Below, in pieces: positions 11,897-24,200 of a stretch of DNA of 64,000 nt (its first letter is position 1; the number at the start of each line of letters is the position of its first letter). Under the pieces are notes generated by a model, which worked only from the letters and a program-made list of their open reading frames with translations, did not search any database and was not told the DNA's origin. The stretch spans positions 1-64,000 of the forward strand of contig JASANG010000422.1 in the NCBI GenBank assembly GCA_030248215.1, read 5' to 3'. The DNA is from Enoplolaimus lenunculus (Eukaryota; Nematoda; Enoplea; Enoplida; Thoracostomopsidae). The position numbers were made by a program, and so were the translations under genes.

Positions 11897-12090
11897 TAAT
11901 AGATTTTAACAGTGAAACGTTGGCTTTTCAAAATGAGCGATAATTTTTCGGGTTAATGTTTAATCCGGCTGAAATATGCGTATTAGTGTATATTTACGTG
12001 GTTTATAAATCTACTGCATATGTAAAGGATAAATCTACAGCAAGGGTTTAGCGAAAAAAATTCAAGTCACATTTTTTCGTATCAGAAAAT

Positions 12091-12251
12091 TAAGAGTATT
12101 CCTAAGCCTGAACTTAAACCTAAGCGTTGCAAAAATGTGTTCCTAAGCCTAAGCCTAAGCAAGCCTAAGCAAAAATGCAATCTAGAATCTAAAACATTCT
12201 CTTTCATAGACACACCAGAAACCGGGACGCCCCTTAAAAGTAACATGGGCC
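12091..12251 (-). mobile_element. T6 family C, left end lost
   Basis: Hexamer core with GCGTTGCAAAAATGTGTTCC, then ACCAGAAACCGGGACGCCCC and the end AAAGTAACATGGGCC. Confidence 0.7.
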
Positions 12252-12599
12252 GCATATATACAAATATATGCATATATATATATTACATTTAGCTCTGGTT
12301 AGTGCAATTTTTTCAAAATTTGGCTTCATATAAATAAAACTTTGCCGCTGGCTTACAAATTTGACCAACGTTCAATATTAAGGGATGTTGTTGTTAATTT
12401 TCGCACATATTTCAGGTTAAGACTTTATGATTAAACTGCGGCTTTTACACAAACGCTTAGGCATACATCAGCACTTTTCCTAAACCATAGTCGATCACGT
12501 TAGTGTACGTGAGAAAGCGCATTCCCTGGAGTCCCTACCCTTTTTTACCCAATTATAAAAATATATTTTACGTATTTTTTTCTGCCATAAAACGTATAT

Positions 12600-12602
<3 letters not shown>

Positions 12603-12632
<30 letters not shown>
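12603..12632. repeat. (AT)n microsatellite
   Basis: About fourteen uninterrupted AT dinucleotides. Confidence 0.9.
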
Positions 12633-12635
<3 letters not shown>

Positions 12636-13301
12636 CGGTTTTAATTGTTTTAAATTTAACTCATAAAAGAAATAAAATCAAATTTGTGAAACTTAAAGCT
12701 AAACTTCCGTCAGTTTCAAATGGCAACTGACAAGTCTGCCACAACTAAACTCAATTAATATATAAAATCCCATAAAATAACTAAAAAACCAAACTTGAAA
12801 AACGGCCGCTGCACCGTCTACTGTTTGCAGACAGCCAGAAAAACTGCACTGATTGCGGATGCAAAATTTGACACATAAAATTGCACTGCGGTCACCGAAC
12901 AGTTATCACAGTGCACAATATTTACAGGAAATAAAGTTGTCGAGATATCAATTTTAGGCTATTTGGTACCATATTAAAATTTTACAAACCAAAAAGGAAA
13001 CGAAAACGAAACCAGCTTTAATATTACGCCTGTAGTATACAAACAGTCAAAAAATCACTTATATTTGCTAGCTATGTATTTAATAAACATTTGTCTAAAA
13101 TTAATTTTCACTATTTGCCGCGTTTTGCAAATGCCTGAAGCGTTTTGGTATGTTTTGGCTTATTGGTTCCGCCGACTAGCGTTGGAGTACCAGGAACTGT
13201 TATCGAGAAACGTACAGGATTTATAGACACATTTTACTATCATCGATTTTCAATTTTCAACCAATTTACAAACTCGGCGAGGGATTTCACATACATTTAA
13301 G

Positions 13302-13494
13302 GGCCAGTGTTACTTTTAGAGCCGTAGCAGTATAGATGAAGCGCATTCCTAAGCCTAAGCCTAAGCGTTGTAAAACGTATTCATAAGCCTACGCTTAAGC
13401 CTAAGCCTAAACAACAAAAATGTACTCTAGAATGTAAGCATAGTCTTTTACAGACCTACCAGAAACCGTTACGGCCCTAAAAGTAACATGGGCC
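13302..13494 (-). mobile_element. T6 family C, complete
   Basis: Ends GGCCAGTGTTACTTTTAG and AAAAGTAACATGGGCCC; core of CCTAAG units around GCGTTGTAAAACGTATTC. Confidence 0.8.
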
Positions 13495-13833
13495 CATTTA
13501 AGAATACTAATTTCAAAAAATGCGATTATTAAACAAATATTTCAAAGAACCTTCGTATTAAAAGTCCGAAAATGTTTTTGCTCGGTAGCTATGTAATTAT
13601 GAACAATCTATATATTAAAGTTGGAACGCCAAACATACGTATTTTGGGCAACTTTCCAGCATTACTTTGTTTACAATAAATTCTTAAGAAATACACGTGA
13701 TGGTTCTGTGAAAAAAATGCAAGAAAATTTTTGTGTTTTAGCTACTTTTGCGCATTGCGCAACGCTGGCTGACTAGTTTAAAACCAATCAATCTGTAATC
13801 CTGGCAATTTGTGCAACGCTTTACCTTAACTGT

Positions 13834-15053
13834 CTGATTGCGACTCAACCTTGGACCCCCTCTTAGTGATATTTTTATCCATGCCACTGCACTGTAAATT
13901 CCATTGAATTGATCTGAACTCAGACTGAGTTGAATCACTCAGTCTGGATTAGGACTATCAGAACTCATAATTCTGAGTTGATTCAACTCATTTTGATTTA
14001 ATTAGTCAACTCTCCCGGAATCAACTCAACTCAGAGTGAAAATCCACTCAACTCAGAGTGAGTTAAAGTATATTGTTATAAACGCAGGAATAAGTAACAT
14101 TCGGTCTGAGTTGATTAATTAACTCACTGGAATTTACAGTGTATGGTACACTTCCACTCCCACAAGCTAAGGCTTAAGTTCTGGCTTATTCGCACGCTTA
14201 AGCTTACGTTTAGGCTAAAGCTTACCTAATCGTAATCATTAGCATTTGCAAAAGAATTAAACTAAGCCTAAGTCAGAGTATAAGCCTCATAACCATAAAA
14301 TGCAGCAAAAGCGATACAAAAGCTGAAAACTTAACGATATATAATAGGTATAACTGTATTTCGTTGTACTATTTTATTACATAGAAATATAAGCAGTAAC
14401 AAAAACTACTAAAAAGACAGTAATCGAAAATTTTTCCAAAAAAATAATTTCAGTTAAACGAAACTTTAACATTCTTTTCAAAAACGAATTGATCCTGGAA
14501 CAACCTGACCCGTTTACTATTACAGTACATCATACATCTAGCAACTTGTGATACTATTATACTGGAGAAATTTACACAACGATTGTGTTAAACTTTAACA
14601 CAGATTATATTTACTGTATATAGTAAACGGACCAGGTTGTTCCAGGATCAATTCATTTTTGAAAAGAATATTAAACGTTTCGTTTTACTGAAATTTATTT
14701 GGAAAAAATTTCGATTACTGTCTTTTTAGTAGTTTTTGTTACTGCTTCCACTTCCTATATCACAAATAGTACAAGGAAATACAGTTATACCTCTTATATC
14801 GTTAGGTTTTCAGCTTTTGTATCGGTTTTGCTAAATTTTATGGTTATGAGGCTTACGCTCTGACCTAGGCTTAGTTTAATTCTTTTGCAAATGCGAATGA
14901 TTACGACTTGCTAAGCTTTGGCCTAAATCTAAGCTTAATAAAGCGTGAAAATAAGCAAGAATTAAAGCCTAAGCTTGTGGAAGTGGAAGTGTACCATAGT
15001 GACACAAAATTTCAGTATAAGAGATGGGTCCAAGGTTGAGTCGCAATCAGTAC
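13834..15053. mobile_element. Large fold-back element, about 1.2 kb
   Basis: Two long inverted arms. The left arm starts CTGATTGCGACTCAACCTTG (13834), the right arm ends in its inverse near 15053. Inner arm sequences such as GATCCTGGAACAACCTG (left) and CAGGTTGTTCCAGGATC (right) also match, around a centre of about 100 bp near 14515-14615. A CA2 element interrupts only the left arm. Arms differ by small changes, so the pair is not newly made. Confidence 0.75.
13890..14141. mobile_element. CA2 MITE inside the fold-back left arm
   Basis: Ends CACTGTAAATTCCATTGA and CTCACTGGAATTTACAGTG. The opposite arm of the fold-back lacks it. Confidence 0.75.
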
Positions 15054-15090
15054 CAGTTTGTATATCCGTAATTTGTGAAGTCCGTTAGTG

Positions 15091-15224
15091 CACTGCAAAA
15101 AATGGTGAGTCAAATTGACTTGAGTCAAATTTGACTCTGACGGAGTCGAATTTTAACCAGTCTGTGTATGCCCAGAAAAGCCTATTTCGGAGAGAGTCAA
15201 TTTGACACAACATGTTTTGCAGTG
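15091..15224. mobile_element. CA1 MITE, shortened
   Basis: Starts CACTGCAAAAAATGGTGAG and ends CATGTTTTGCAGTG; about 75 bp shorter than full copies. Confidence 0.7.
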
Positions 15225-15436
15225 TGGATAGATTCAATAAGTTCTGGTTAGATTCCATGAAATAGGCCAAAGCAAAAAAATGGCCTAGAGTGCTTCAGTA
15301 AATGTAACAGTAATTGCGGTCGTGATGGTTCAGATTATACCATGACGGGGCCAGTAGAATACATTTGTCTAAAGAATCATAAATCGTTAATACCTCTGGG
15401 TGTCAGATACGTTTCGAGTTGTCACATACACTGCAG

Positions 15437-15604
15437 GGCCCATGTAAAGATCAGGGGCGGAACGTTTTCTGTGGGACTAGAATCGAATAAGCTCAAGATT
15501 TAGACTAATTTTTTGCTTGGCTTAGGCTTTAGGCTTAGGCTTAGGCTTAGGCTTAGGAATAAGCTTATAATCCTGTTGTTCGGCCCTTGTTCTTTACATT
15601 GGCC
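15437..15604 (+). mobile_element. T6 family A, complete
   Basis: Ends GGCCCATGTAAAGATCAGGG and GTTCTTTACATTGGCC with five TTAGGC-type units. One of the cleanest copies. Confidence 0.85.
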
Positions 15605-15711
15605 CACTGCAGAAACACGATGATTCAAGTGAGATTTGCTCTGAGACACGCTAGTACTAGCCTGTGACTCCGGATTCAAACTGAACTCGATACTCTAGGA
15701 ATCAAGCAGGT

Positions 15712-15855
15712 ACGGAGCTACTAGCCAGCCCGCCTTGCTAGGGGGCATAATCTGAAAAAATTTTCACGAGGGACATACAAGGGTTTTCGATGACTTAATA
15801 GCACAAGCAAGAATGAAAATTTTCAAATTCGGGCCCCCCCCTTCCCCCGGCCACA
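15712..15855. mobile_element. SG element
   Basis: CTAGCCAGCCCGCCTTGCTAG at the left, TTTTCGATGACTTA in the centre and a C-rich right side. Confidence 0.45.
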
Positions 15856-16174
15856 ACAGTTGCAAACGTCTCGTTAAATTTTTTACTCATTTTTAACACA
15901 ACACACCCCCGCAAAAAAGGGGGCAACGGGGCAATCTCGATTTGACTTGAAATATTTTCTCAGTGATATGATTGGTTTAAGACCCGCCGTTTCTTATTGG
16001 TCGGTTAACATTTCAGATTTAGCCCACAATTAATATTTGAGCTTTTACGCTTAAAATGGGCGTAGCCGGCATTTTAATTTACGGGAGAGTGCCGTAAAAG
16101 TTTTGTTAGTTCCCCCCCCACGGTATGAAATTGTTTGACTTTTAGGAAAGTTTACGTAAGCTCGTTAATACAGG

Positions 16175-16340
16175 CGCATAGCCAGCTCACCCTGCTGTGG
16201 GGGGGCGGTGCTAAAAAGTTTTCTGGAGCGGCCTACAAGGGTTTTCGTTGAGTTGCAAGCAAGGTTGAAAAGATTTTAAGTTGGACAAAATTTTTTTCGT
16301 GGGCGCTGAGCCCCGTCTGGCCATCGCTGGGCTGTACGCC
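16175..16340. mobile_element. SG element
   Basis: CATAGCCAGCTCACCCTG at the left and GCTGAGCCCCGTCTGGCC at the right, with TACAAGGGTTTTCGTTGAG inside. Confidence 0.55.
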
Positions 16341-16565
16341 CGGCAATATAAAATTTATTTGTTTCGTTTCGTAGCATAAATATAGGGCGTTTGATTGGTT
16401 TTAACAAACATTAAAATAGGAACTGATAAAGCTAAATGCATTTGTGTGTAATACAATGTTGCCTTTGACGCCTAGAAATGCTTTGAAAGCTCGATAAAGA
16501 GCATAACGTTAAATACACAGTACGAGCCCAATAAATTGCAAAAACTTTACTACGATTTTCAATTA

Positions 16566-16721
16566 CACTGCAAAAAAAATGAAACGGAGTCAAAATTCGA
16601 CTCCGCCCGAGTCAATCTGAGTCGAATTTGACTCTGGCGGAGTCGAGTTTTGACTTAGTTTGTGTAGTCAAGACAAGTCTCTTTCGGAAAGACTCAATTT
16701 GACTCACCATTTCTTGCTGTG
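16566..16721. mobile_element. CA1 MITE
   Basis: Ends CACTGCAAAAAAAATG and CATTTCTTGCTGTG, flanked on both sides by TA. Confidence 0.75.
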
Positions 16722-17025
16722 TACTGAAATGAGAAAAAATTATAAGGCCCACATTTTTTTAAAAATATTTTTGGAAGGTTTAGGCTTCGGCTTAGGCTGT
16801 CACTTCATACGCTAAGCTAAATGCTTGAGTTCAAATTAAGCTTAGGAATGTACAAGAGTTTAGGCAACGGCTGACAAGTAAGCCTTTTTCTAAACCAGCA
16901 ACGCATGCAGGGGGGGGGGCGTACGCCCTTTTTGCAGAAAGTTATTTCCAGGTCAACAGCCGAAGTCTGTTGCGGTATATTCTCAATTATCTGTAGCACT
17001 TAGTAATTTTCGTTTCCAATTTTTG

Positions 17026-17179
17026 GCGCATATAAAGATCAATGGAGGAACGCTTTTCTGTGGGAGTGGAATAGAGTAAGCTTAAGCTTTAGACTATTTT
17101 TTGTTTTTGCTTAGGTTTAGGTTTTTAGGCTTAGGAAAATCCTTATAATACTGTTTCGCCCCTGATCTTTACATTGGCC
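17026..17179 (+). mobile_element. T6 family A, complete
   Basis: Ends GGCGCATATAAAGATCA and GATCTTTACATTGGCC; only three or four degenerate hexamers inside. Confidence 0.75.
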
Positions 17180-17324
17180 TAATTTTTTAACCAGGGCTTT
17201 GTCGATTTCGCAATGAACCCATGTATCAGTTTGCTTGTTTTTGACATTTCGTTATCTCGTTTTGAGAGCTGCAACACACAACTATTTTCGACTGTATTCA
17301 GAAAAGTGTGTTCACCGACAAAAC

Positions 17325-17698
17325 TAAAGCCCTATTCACACGTGTAAGCTTTTGCTGCGAGAACTTGCAGCTGAAAATTGCACGCAGAACTTGCATTTTT
17401 CCATCAGCCAATGAGAAAGCGCCTGCAATATAATTCAGTGAACTTGCGCGGTAATTCACACACGTGAACTAAAACTTCTATGATTTTTGTTGAATTATTT
17501 GTAGCGGCAAGCTTTTCGAACGGGATTATGGAGGAAACTTGCAAGTGCATTTTGCAGCTGCAAGTTCTCGCAGCAAAAACTTGCACGTGTGAATAGGTCT
17601 TTATGATTCTTTACAAATACTTGCAGCATCCAGTATTTCGAGCAATTTGCCTCTGCGAGTTCTCATTGCAAAAACTTGCAAGTGTGAATAGGGCTTAA
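17325..17698. mobile_element. CAG element, long
   Basis: Starts TAAAGCCCTATTCACACGTG and ends AGTGTGAATAGGGCTTAA. An inner GTGCAAGTTTTTGC-type end pair (to about 17602) suggests two overlapping or nested copies. Confidence 0.6.
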
Positions 17699-18232
17699 CA
17701 AAAAACGTTTTTGTCTTTCGTTTAAATACAATGATTTTCAGATTCAAATATTATTTTGCGTACAGACACGGCTGAGAATATGGCTATTGCTTGGATATTG
17801 CATAATAATGGTTAATAATGCTTACAGCAACTTTAAGCTTTTGTCCACAATTTAGATCAAAGTTTAGGCTTAAGTTGTACGCTAGCGCTTTAGATTCTCG
17901 TTTATATTAATGGTCGAAATGTATTTTTAATACACGGGTCAAAATAATTTATGATTCGTATATATTACATTAATAAGGTTTGGGTTAGGTTTGCAAATTC
18001 GTTTCTGGCGAATATTTATAAATCCGTTTCTATTCTCTAACGCATTTTGGTCAATATTTAGTTACATTTTATTAGCTATGTAATTATTAGCTATGCACGC
18101 CGCAAACAACTACAATTTCATAATGGTGTCCTCCTGATCACTCAATTAATTCTTCGAGCACAGAAATAATTTTTTAACCCCAGTTTAGGTCAACTGAACA
18201 AAGAATCTAAACGCGAAAACCGTTCGCCTAAA

Positions 18233-21200
18233 ATGGTATCATATACTACAGGTGTCGCATTAGCTACAGTTTTGGTATGCTTCACACTTCCATTCGCTAT
18301 ACCATCTGTCGCCACGACCGAACTCCAACCTGTTGGTTTCAATTCGTCCCTGCCGTTTTTGTCAGACAAATCTCGTGTTTTTCCGCTTGACGGGTTAATG
18401 CCGGTTTCGGCAAACGCCACAGAGAGATTTAATCAACACCCTATTCTAATCATGGCAGACGATAAAACAACAACAGCAGCAACAACAACGACAACAACAT
18501 CGCAAACGTTATCTTCAACCATCCCACCAAGTATGTTAAGAGTTTTTCCGACACCCCCAGGCAAAGAGTGCAAGGGGTTTAGTCCATCTAGAAAAACGTT
18601 GTTCCCTTAGGACAATTTTGGGCTTTTCGAACGCTTTATCCCAAATTTACAGCTTAGGCTTTGGGCGGAACGTTTTTCTGTGGAACTGCAATATGTTTTA
18701 GCTTTATAGACTAATTTTTTCTTGGCTTAGGATCTTCGGCTTAGGCTTAGGCTTAGAAATATGCTCAAACGGACGCTTAGGCTTAGGCTTAGGCTTAGGC
18801 TTAGGCTTAGGAGTATGCTTATAATACTGCTCCGCCCCTGTTCCTTACATTGGCCCAACTTGTATGAACAAGAACATGGTACGTGTGAAAGGGGTGAAAT
18901 AGATGGGAGTGGAATATATCCCCTACGCATACCGAAATTTTTACTGAGACATAACCCTGATCCTAATGGTCACAAAGTTGCTTATACATGACGGGTTATG
19001 CCTTAATATTTGCCGATAATCTCAGTTGAACGGTCGTACTCTTTTATAGTCAATTTTATTGCAATCCTTTTCCGGCGCTGCCTATGCTCCAAGGGCCCAA
19101 TTTTGGACCCGCGGTTATAGATACTGCTAAATTCGTCATATACCCCCATTCGAAATTAGTTTGGCATCCATATGTTGGTTCGGCTACAAACCTCTGTTTA
19201 CCCTGTCCCTTGTACGCTTTTTGTTTCCATTTTTGCCCATAAATGAAATCGGTGTTGTTTAGATTTAAAACCAGCGAATAGGGGAGTTTTAGAAATTTGG
19301 TACATTTTTCACGTTTAACTTTAATGGTCAATGTACAGAACAGCGCCATGACAGTAGTATCAAACGTATTCCTAAGCCTAAGTCTAAGACTAAGCGTAAT
19401 AATGAGCTTGCACATAAGCTTAAGCCTAACCCCAAGCCTAAGCAATAAATAGTTTAAAGCATAAAAGCTTATTCGATTGCAGTCGTGCAGAAAAACGTTC
19501 CGCCTCAGATCTTTACATGGGCCGATTTGTGCAACCATCATTGATATTAAGTCGAAATCGACTTAAGTTATGTCACAACCACTCATACGTTTGTTGATTT
19601 CAGACTACTGTTCATCAAGTCCGTGTCAAAACGATGCAACCTGTATTGATAACGGCAATGATACGTATACATGTGTTTGTGAATTCGGAACCACAGGAAG
19701 AAATTGTGAAATAAGTAAGTTCTTCGTGCCGTAGATGTATTAAACGAAAAACGGTTACTAAAAAGTAAAAGTTTCAAAGATGTTTTATTTTTCTGCTATC
19801 AGAGCTTTCTAAAAATTGGAAACAAAAAAAAACCACGGATGTATCGAAACTTATAACATTTTGGATAATTTTGAAACGTGTATTGTATGTATTTAGCACC
19901 TTTTGTTATTTGCTTATTTAGAGACCTAAGGCGTTAGCTCTTTGCGCCATTAAATTCAGCGTGTTTTGTTTGATCAAATGTTTTGAAAACTCAGTTTTGT
20001 AAAAATTGGACTTAGAACCTTTTGGAATTAAGACGACGATATTTTGTAATTTTATATTTCGTTTCGAACAATTGCAGCATCTCTGTAATCAATAAAATTG
20101 CCACGTATATACGTGATTTGTAGCTAATTTTGAGTGTACAAAAATCCAGCAGGATTTCCATTATTTTATGTTAACGGAAACGAAAACGGACACCGATTTT
20201 TTATGGGAAACAAAAACGGATATCCGGTTACATCCTGATTTTTAGGGATCGATTTGTGTAACGGTGTTCACCAATGTAATGCAAGCGAAACCGATCCTCA
20301 TTGCTGTCCGCGGTCAGAAGTGTACCAGTGCGTCAACTATTTCGGTGGTTATTACTGCGATTGCCCAGGTGGTTTTTACCGCAATTTAACTGCAGGACAA
20401 GATCAATGTGTTCTTTGTGAGTTTAATATTATTAGTCCTTTCTCACATGAATATTTTCTATTTCATCGGTTTGCACTTCATGCATCAACGTTTACAAATG
20501 GTTGATGAAAATTAATGTGTGTAAAAATGTATATTTTCGAACCAGCGTTTTCACTAAGCCAATCATACATGCGGAAAATTATAAATTCAAGTGACTTGCA
20601 AATGCATTCACACATACGAAACCAATGTTAGCCATGTTTTAAAAGTATTCCAGAGATTTTGAGACCGAAATTGCACACTTGCAAGTTTTTGCTGCAAAAA
20701 CTGACGTATATGAGTGATATGGATTTAATATTTTTAAATGTCTCTACATACCTACAGTTTATTTCGCGAAATTAATTACAGTCGTCTAACTTTGCGCAAT
20801 ACGCTAAAGTGTTAGCAAATACATAAAAATCTGGGCCCATGTAGGGAACAGGGCCGGATCGTTTTCCGGAGGGGCTATAATACAGTCAGTTTAAGCTTTT
20901 AACTACTTTTTGCCTAGTCTTAGGCTTAGGCATAGGCTTAGGCTTAGGAATAGGCTCATCCATACGCTTGGGCTTAGGCTTAGGAATATACTTATACTAA
21001 TGTTCTGGCCCTGTTCTACACATGGGCCAAAATCTGTATGAAAATTTTCTAATTATACAATAATCCGTTCATGTGCTGTGAAACTATTTTCAACAAAATG
21101 TGCTGGAAACTTGCCCAAAATACGTATATGCGGGGTATTCCAAGTTTAATTATACAGATAGAACAGAAAAGTTCCATCTTTGTTATTTTAGCATCTGCGT

Positions 21201-24200
21201 CGTATTTGCTTACATTCGACATTTTAACTCCGTACATCAACAGTTTGACGAATACAACGTCACAAGCTTACAAAGACTACTATCAAAGCATTAATACGTC
21301 GGTAACTGGTTATGTTTACGTTTTCCCGTGCATAAAGTTCTTACTTTCGTTACCGGAAACGGATACGGAAATGGACACCGATTTGGACCGGAAACATAAA
21401 CGGATATCCGGGTTATACACCATGGCTCAAAGTTGTAGTTTGTTTAATTACTGCATAGACCAGTGTAAGACTTTAAGTGTAATGGTTATGTAGTTAAATT
21501 TAACTAATGCCAAATTTAAAGATTATACCGTACCGGATAAAAATTGAAAATTGAAATGAATTTTTCGGTGGCATGTATTTTTCATTTTCCGATCAGCACC
21601 ATATTCCCGAAACGTTTACTGCGGATGCGGTTGATTTCGAACGTACGACAGTACGGATTACCGGTCCGCTGCTATATCCACTGAGCTACGCGGAACCGTA
21701 GCCATAGGGGCCAGGTGGGGTGGCTCAGCCCTCCTGGAAAAATGTTGTTGGCCCCCTAGAAAATTTTCAAACTTGTTTGAAAGTCGTTAAAACCCGTTGA
21801 ATGCCCCTTCTAAAAATTTTTTTAGTCCCACCTAGCAAGTTGAGCTGGCTACGGGCCTGAAGCTACGTATATTTTTCGATGAACTCGTCATTAGACGCGG
21901 TCGCTGTTTTAAATGATTGGGATTTTTATATTGGGTTTCAGCTGCTTACAAATCTGAATCCAGAAGCAAGAATTTACTCGGTACGGATCGAAAGTTTTAC
22001 AACCGATAAAGCAACGTAAGCGGCCTGTCTTTATGTTCAAGGAACAGGGTCGGAGTAAGCTTAAACCTATAGGTCAGAAGTTGTTTGCGTTTAAGGGCAT
22101 TTGTTATTCAGTGTATTAAACTTATTCTTGTACCTCAAACACGCAACCAGTGAGTGCTTTAGTAGTCAAACCTTCATTATGATATTTGTTCCGAGGTTAT
22201 TAGAAACATTTTCACATAATATACAACATAAAGGAGTATGTTTGGATATTTTTTACTGAACGCAAACAGTTTCCTAACTTTAATCCTGGTTGCAGCCGTG
22301 CCGTGATTCTGGTAGGTTCGCTCTGACAGGCTCGAAACCAGAACCTGTAGTCATCTTGCGGTGCAGTAGGGATTTCATTTCAGAAAGGTATAAAGCTAGA
22401 CTGACCCATGTAAAGATCAGAGGTGGAACGTTTTTCGGTGGGACTATAAAAGAGTAAGCTTAAGCGCTAGACGAATTTTTTGTTTGTCTTACGCTTAGGC
22501 TTAGGCTTAGGAATATGCTCATTCTTACGCTTAATAGGCTTCTTAGACTTAGGCTTAGGCTTAGGAATATTCTCATTCTTATGGTTAGGCTTACGCTTAG
22601 GCTTAGGCTTAGGAAAATGCTTATAAATACTGTTCCGCCCCTGTTCTTTCACGGGTATTATATTAATTTCCGTTGTAAAATTGAAACATTCTTGATAAAT
22701 GAGAATGGGCATTGGCTTAAACGAAAGTTCAGGCTTTGGCTCTCAGGGGATCAGTGCCCGTACCGTTTTTGTTTAAGCCCCTGTTCCAATACAGGAATAA
22801 CGTTATAACCGGGGCAGGCGGGTCACGGTTTGTCATATGTTGATTACACGTCAACGTTAAAATTCGGGCTCTGTCCAAGGGCGCGCCCCTGCAACAGGAG
22901 TGACACACAGGTTTAATTGTCTTTTAAAGGAAAACAACAATTCGAACAAAAACCATTTTAACCGGTGGCGATGGATCAAACGGAACCGTTGTTCGGTTAG
23001 GAATCGACGAATATTTCGCGACATGCGTTTCAGCCAAACATCTCTGCTTTATGGGCAGCAACGCGACACTGGTTTCGTTTGAAGGTAACAGCAGGATGTA
23101 AAATAGAATATCCGTTTTCGGTACAAATGGCAAAATTTCCGGAAGTTCCGTTAGCTAAAATGCTTATATTTTGTTGTCAATCGCATTTATGTCCGTTTTT
23201 CGTTATGCATCCTATGTTGGAGCTATGTATAGAACAGGGCCGGAACGGTTTTCGGCGAGACTAGAGTAAGCTTAAGCTTTAGACAATTTTTTGTGCTTAG
23301 GTTTAGGCTTAGGCTTTTGAATAAGCTCGTTCTTCCGCTTAGGCTTAGGTTTACGCTTCGGCTTAGGCTTAGGAATATGCTTATACTACTGTTCCGGTCC
23401 TCTATACATTGGCCCTATGTTGGAATTATTTGTACTTTGAAAACAAAGTATGTATAAATCAAATTCATTCATTGTCTTCGAAGTTCTGCGCTGTATCTTT
23501 TTTTCTCTATAATCTTACTCAGCCGAGTATATAAATATTATTATGCCTCAGCATTTAGATCGAAAAATATGTTTCACCCCCTGCAGCGGCTGAGCTGGCA
23601 ATAGCATGTAAAACACTATTGAGAGCTTAAAATATTACCCCTCGAGAAAAATTCACAGCTTAAATTGAAAAGATTGACCGGTTCTCTCAAATGTGTGTAG
23701 CACCTATCGATAGTTGGTGACAGGTCTTGTAACTTTCGAATTAGTAAATACTAATGTTCAAAATTCAGCACATTTTTTGCACTTGATTTGTTCTACTCCT
23801 GTATGAAATTTGAGTTCAACAACTGCAATATTTAGTGAATTTGAAAACGTATTACTAATTTATTGATGATAGTTGCTATACACATTTGAGAATATGGGTT
23901 TTTATTTTAGAAGTACCTTCATGCGACTATGTATGCCCTTCCGGAACACAGTGTCACGTCCATGTCACAAATTCAACTAAAAATGCTGTGTTAAGATGTG
24001 AATGCACCCCTGGACTTGCATTTCTTGGAACCAGAGGCACGATCGGACCTATTGAAGTGAACGTTTGCCAAGGTTAGTCCCAACACTGTAAATTCCAATG
24101 AGCTGATTAATCAATTCAGCTTGTGAGTAGGTTATTTCTGAACTAATATCAATAAACATTAACTATTCTGTGAGTTGAGTTGATTCTCGCTCTGAGTTGA

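Larger units (their letters stand above)
1..18232. other. Gene-poor, repeat-dense interval
   Basis: No exon chain can be supported here. Open frames exist (for example near 279-683, 5304-5534, 8158-8373 and 10218-10448), but most overlap repeats that recur elsewhere in the window or lack splice-site support and family resemblance. The frame at 8158-8373 follows a fair acceptor (CTTTTCAG ending at 8156) and could be a lone exon, but nothing identifies it. The rest is the individual elements listed separately plus unassigned AT-rich DNA. Confidence 0.6.

Noticed and set aside
19056-19541. 161-codon minus-strand frame
   Set aside because: It crosses a T6 element and intron sequence of the EGF/SEA gene on the other strand.
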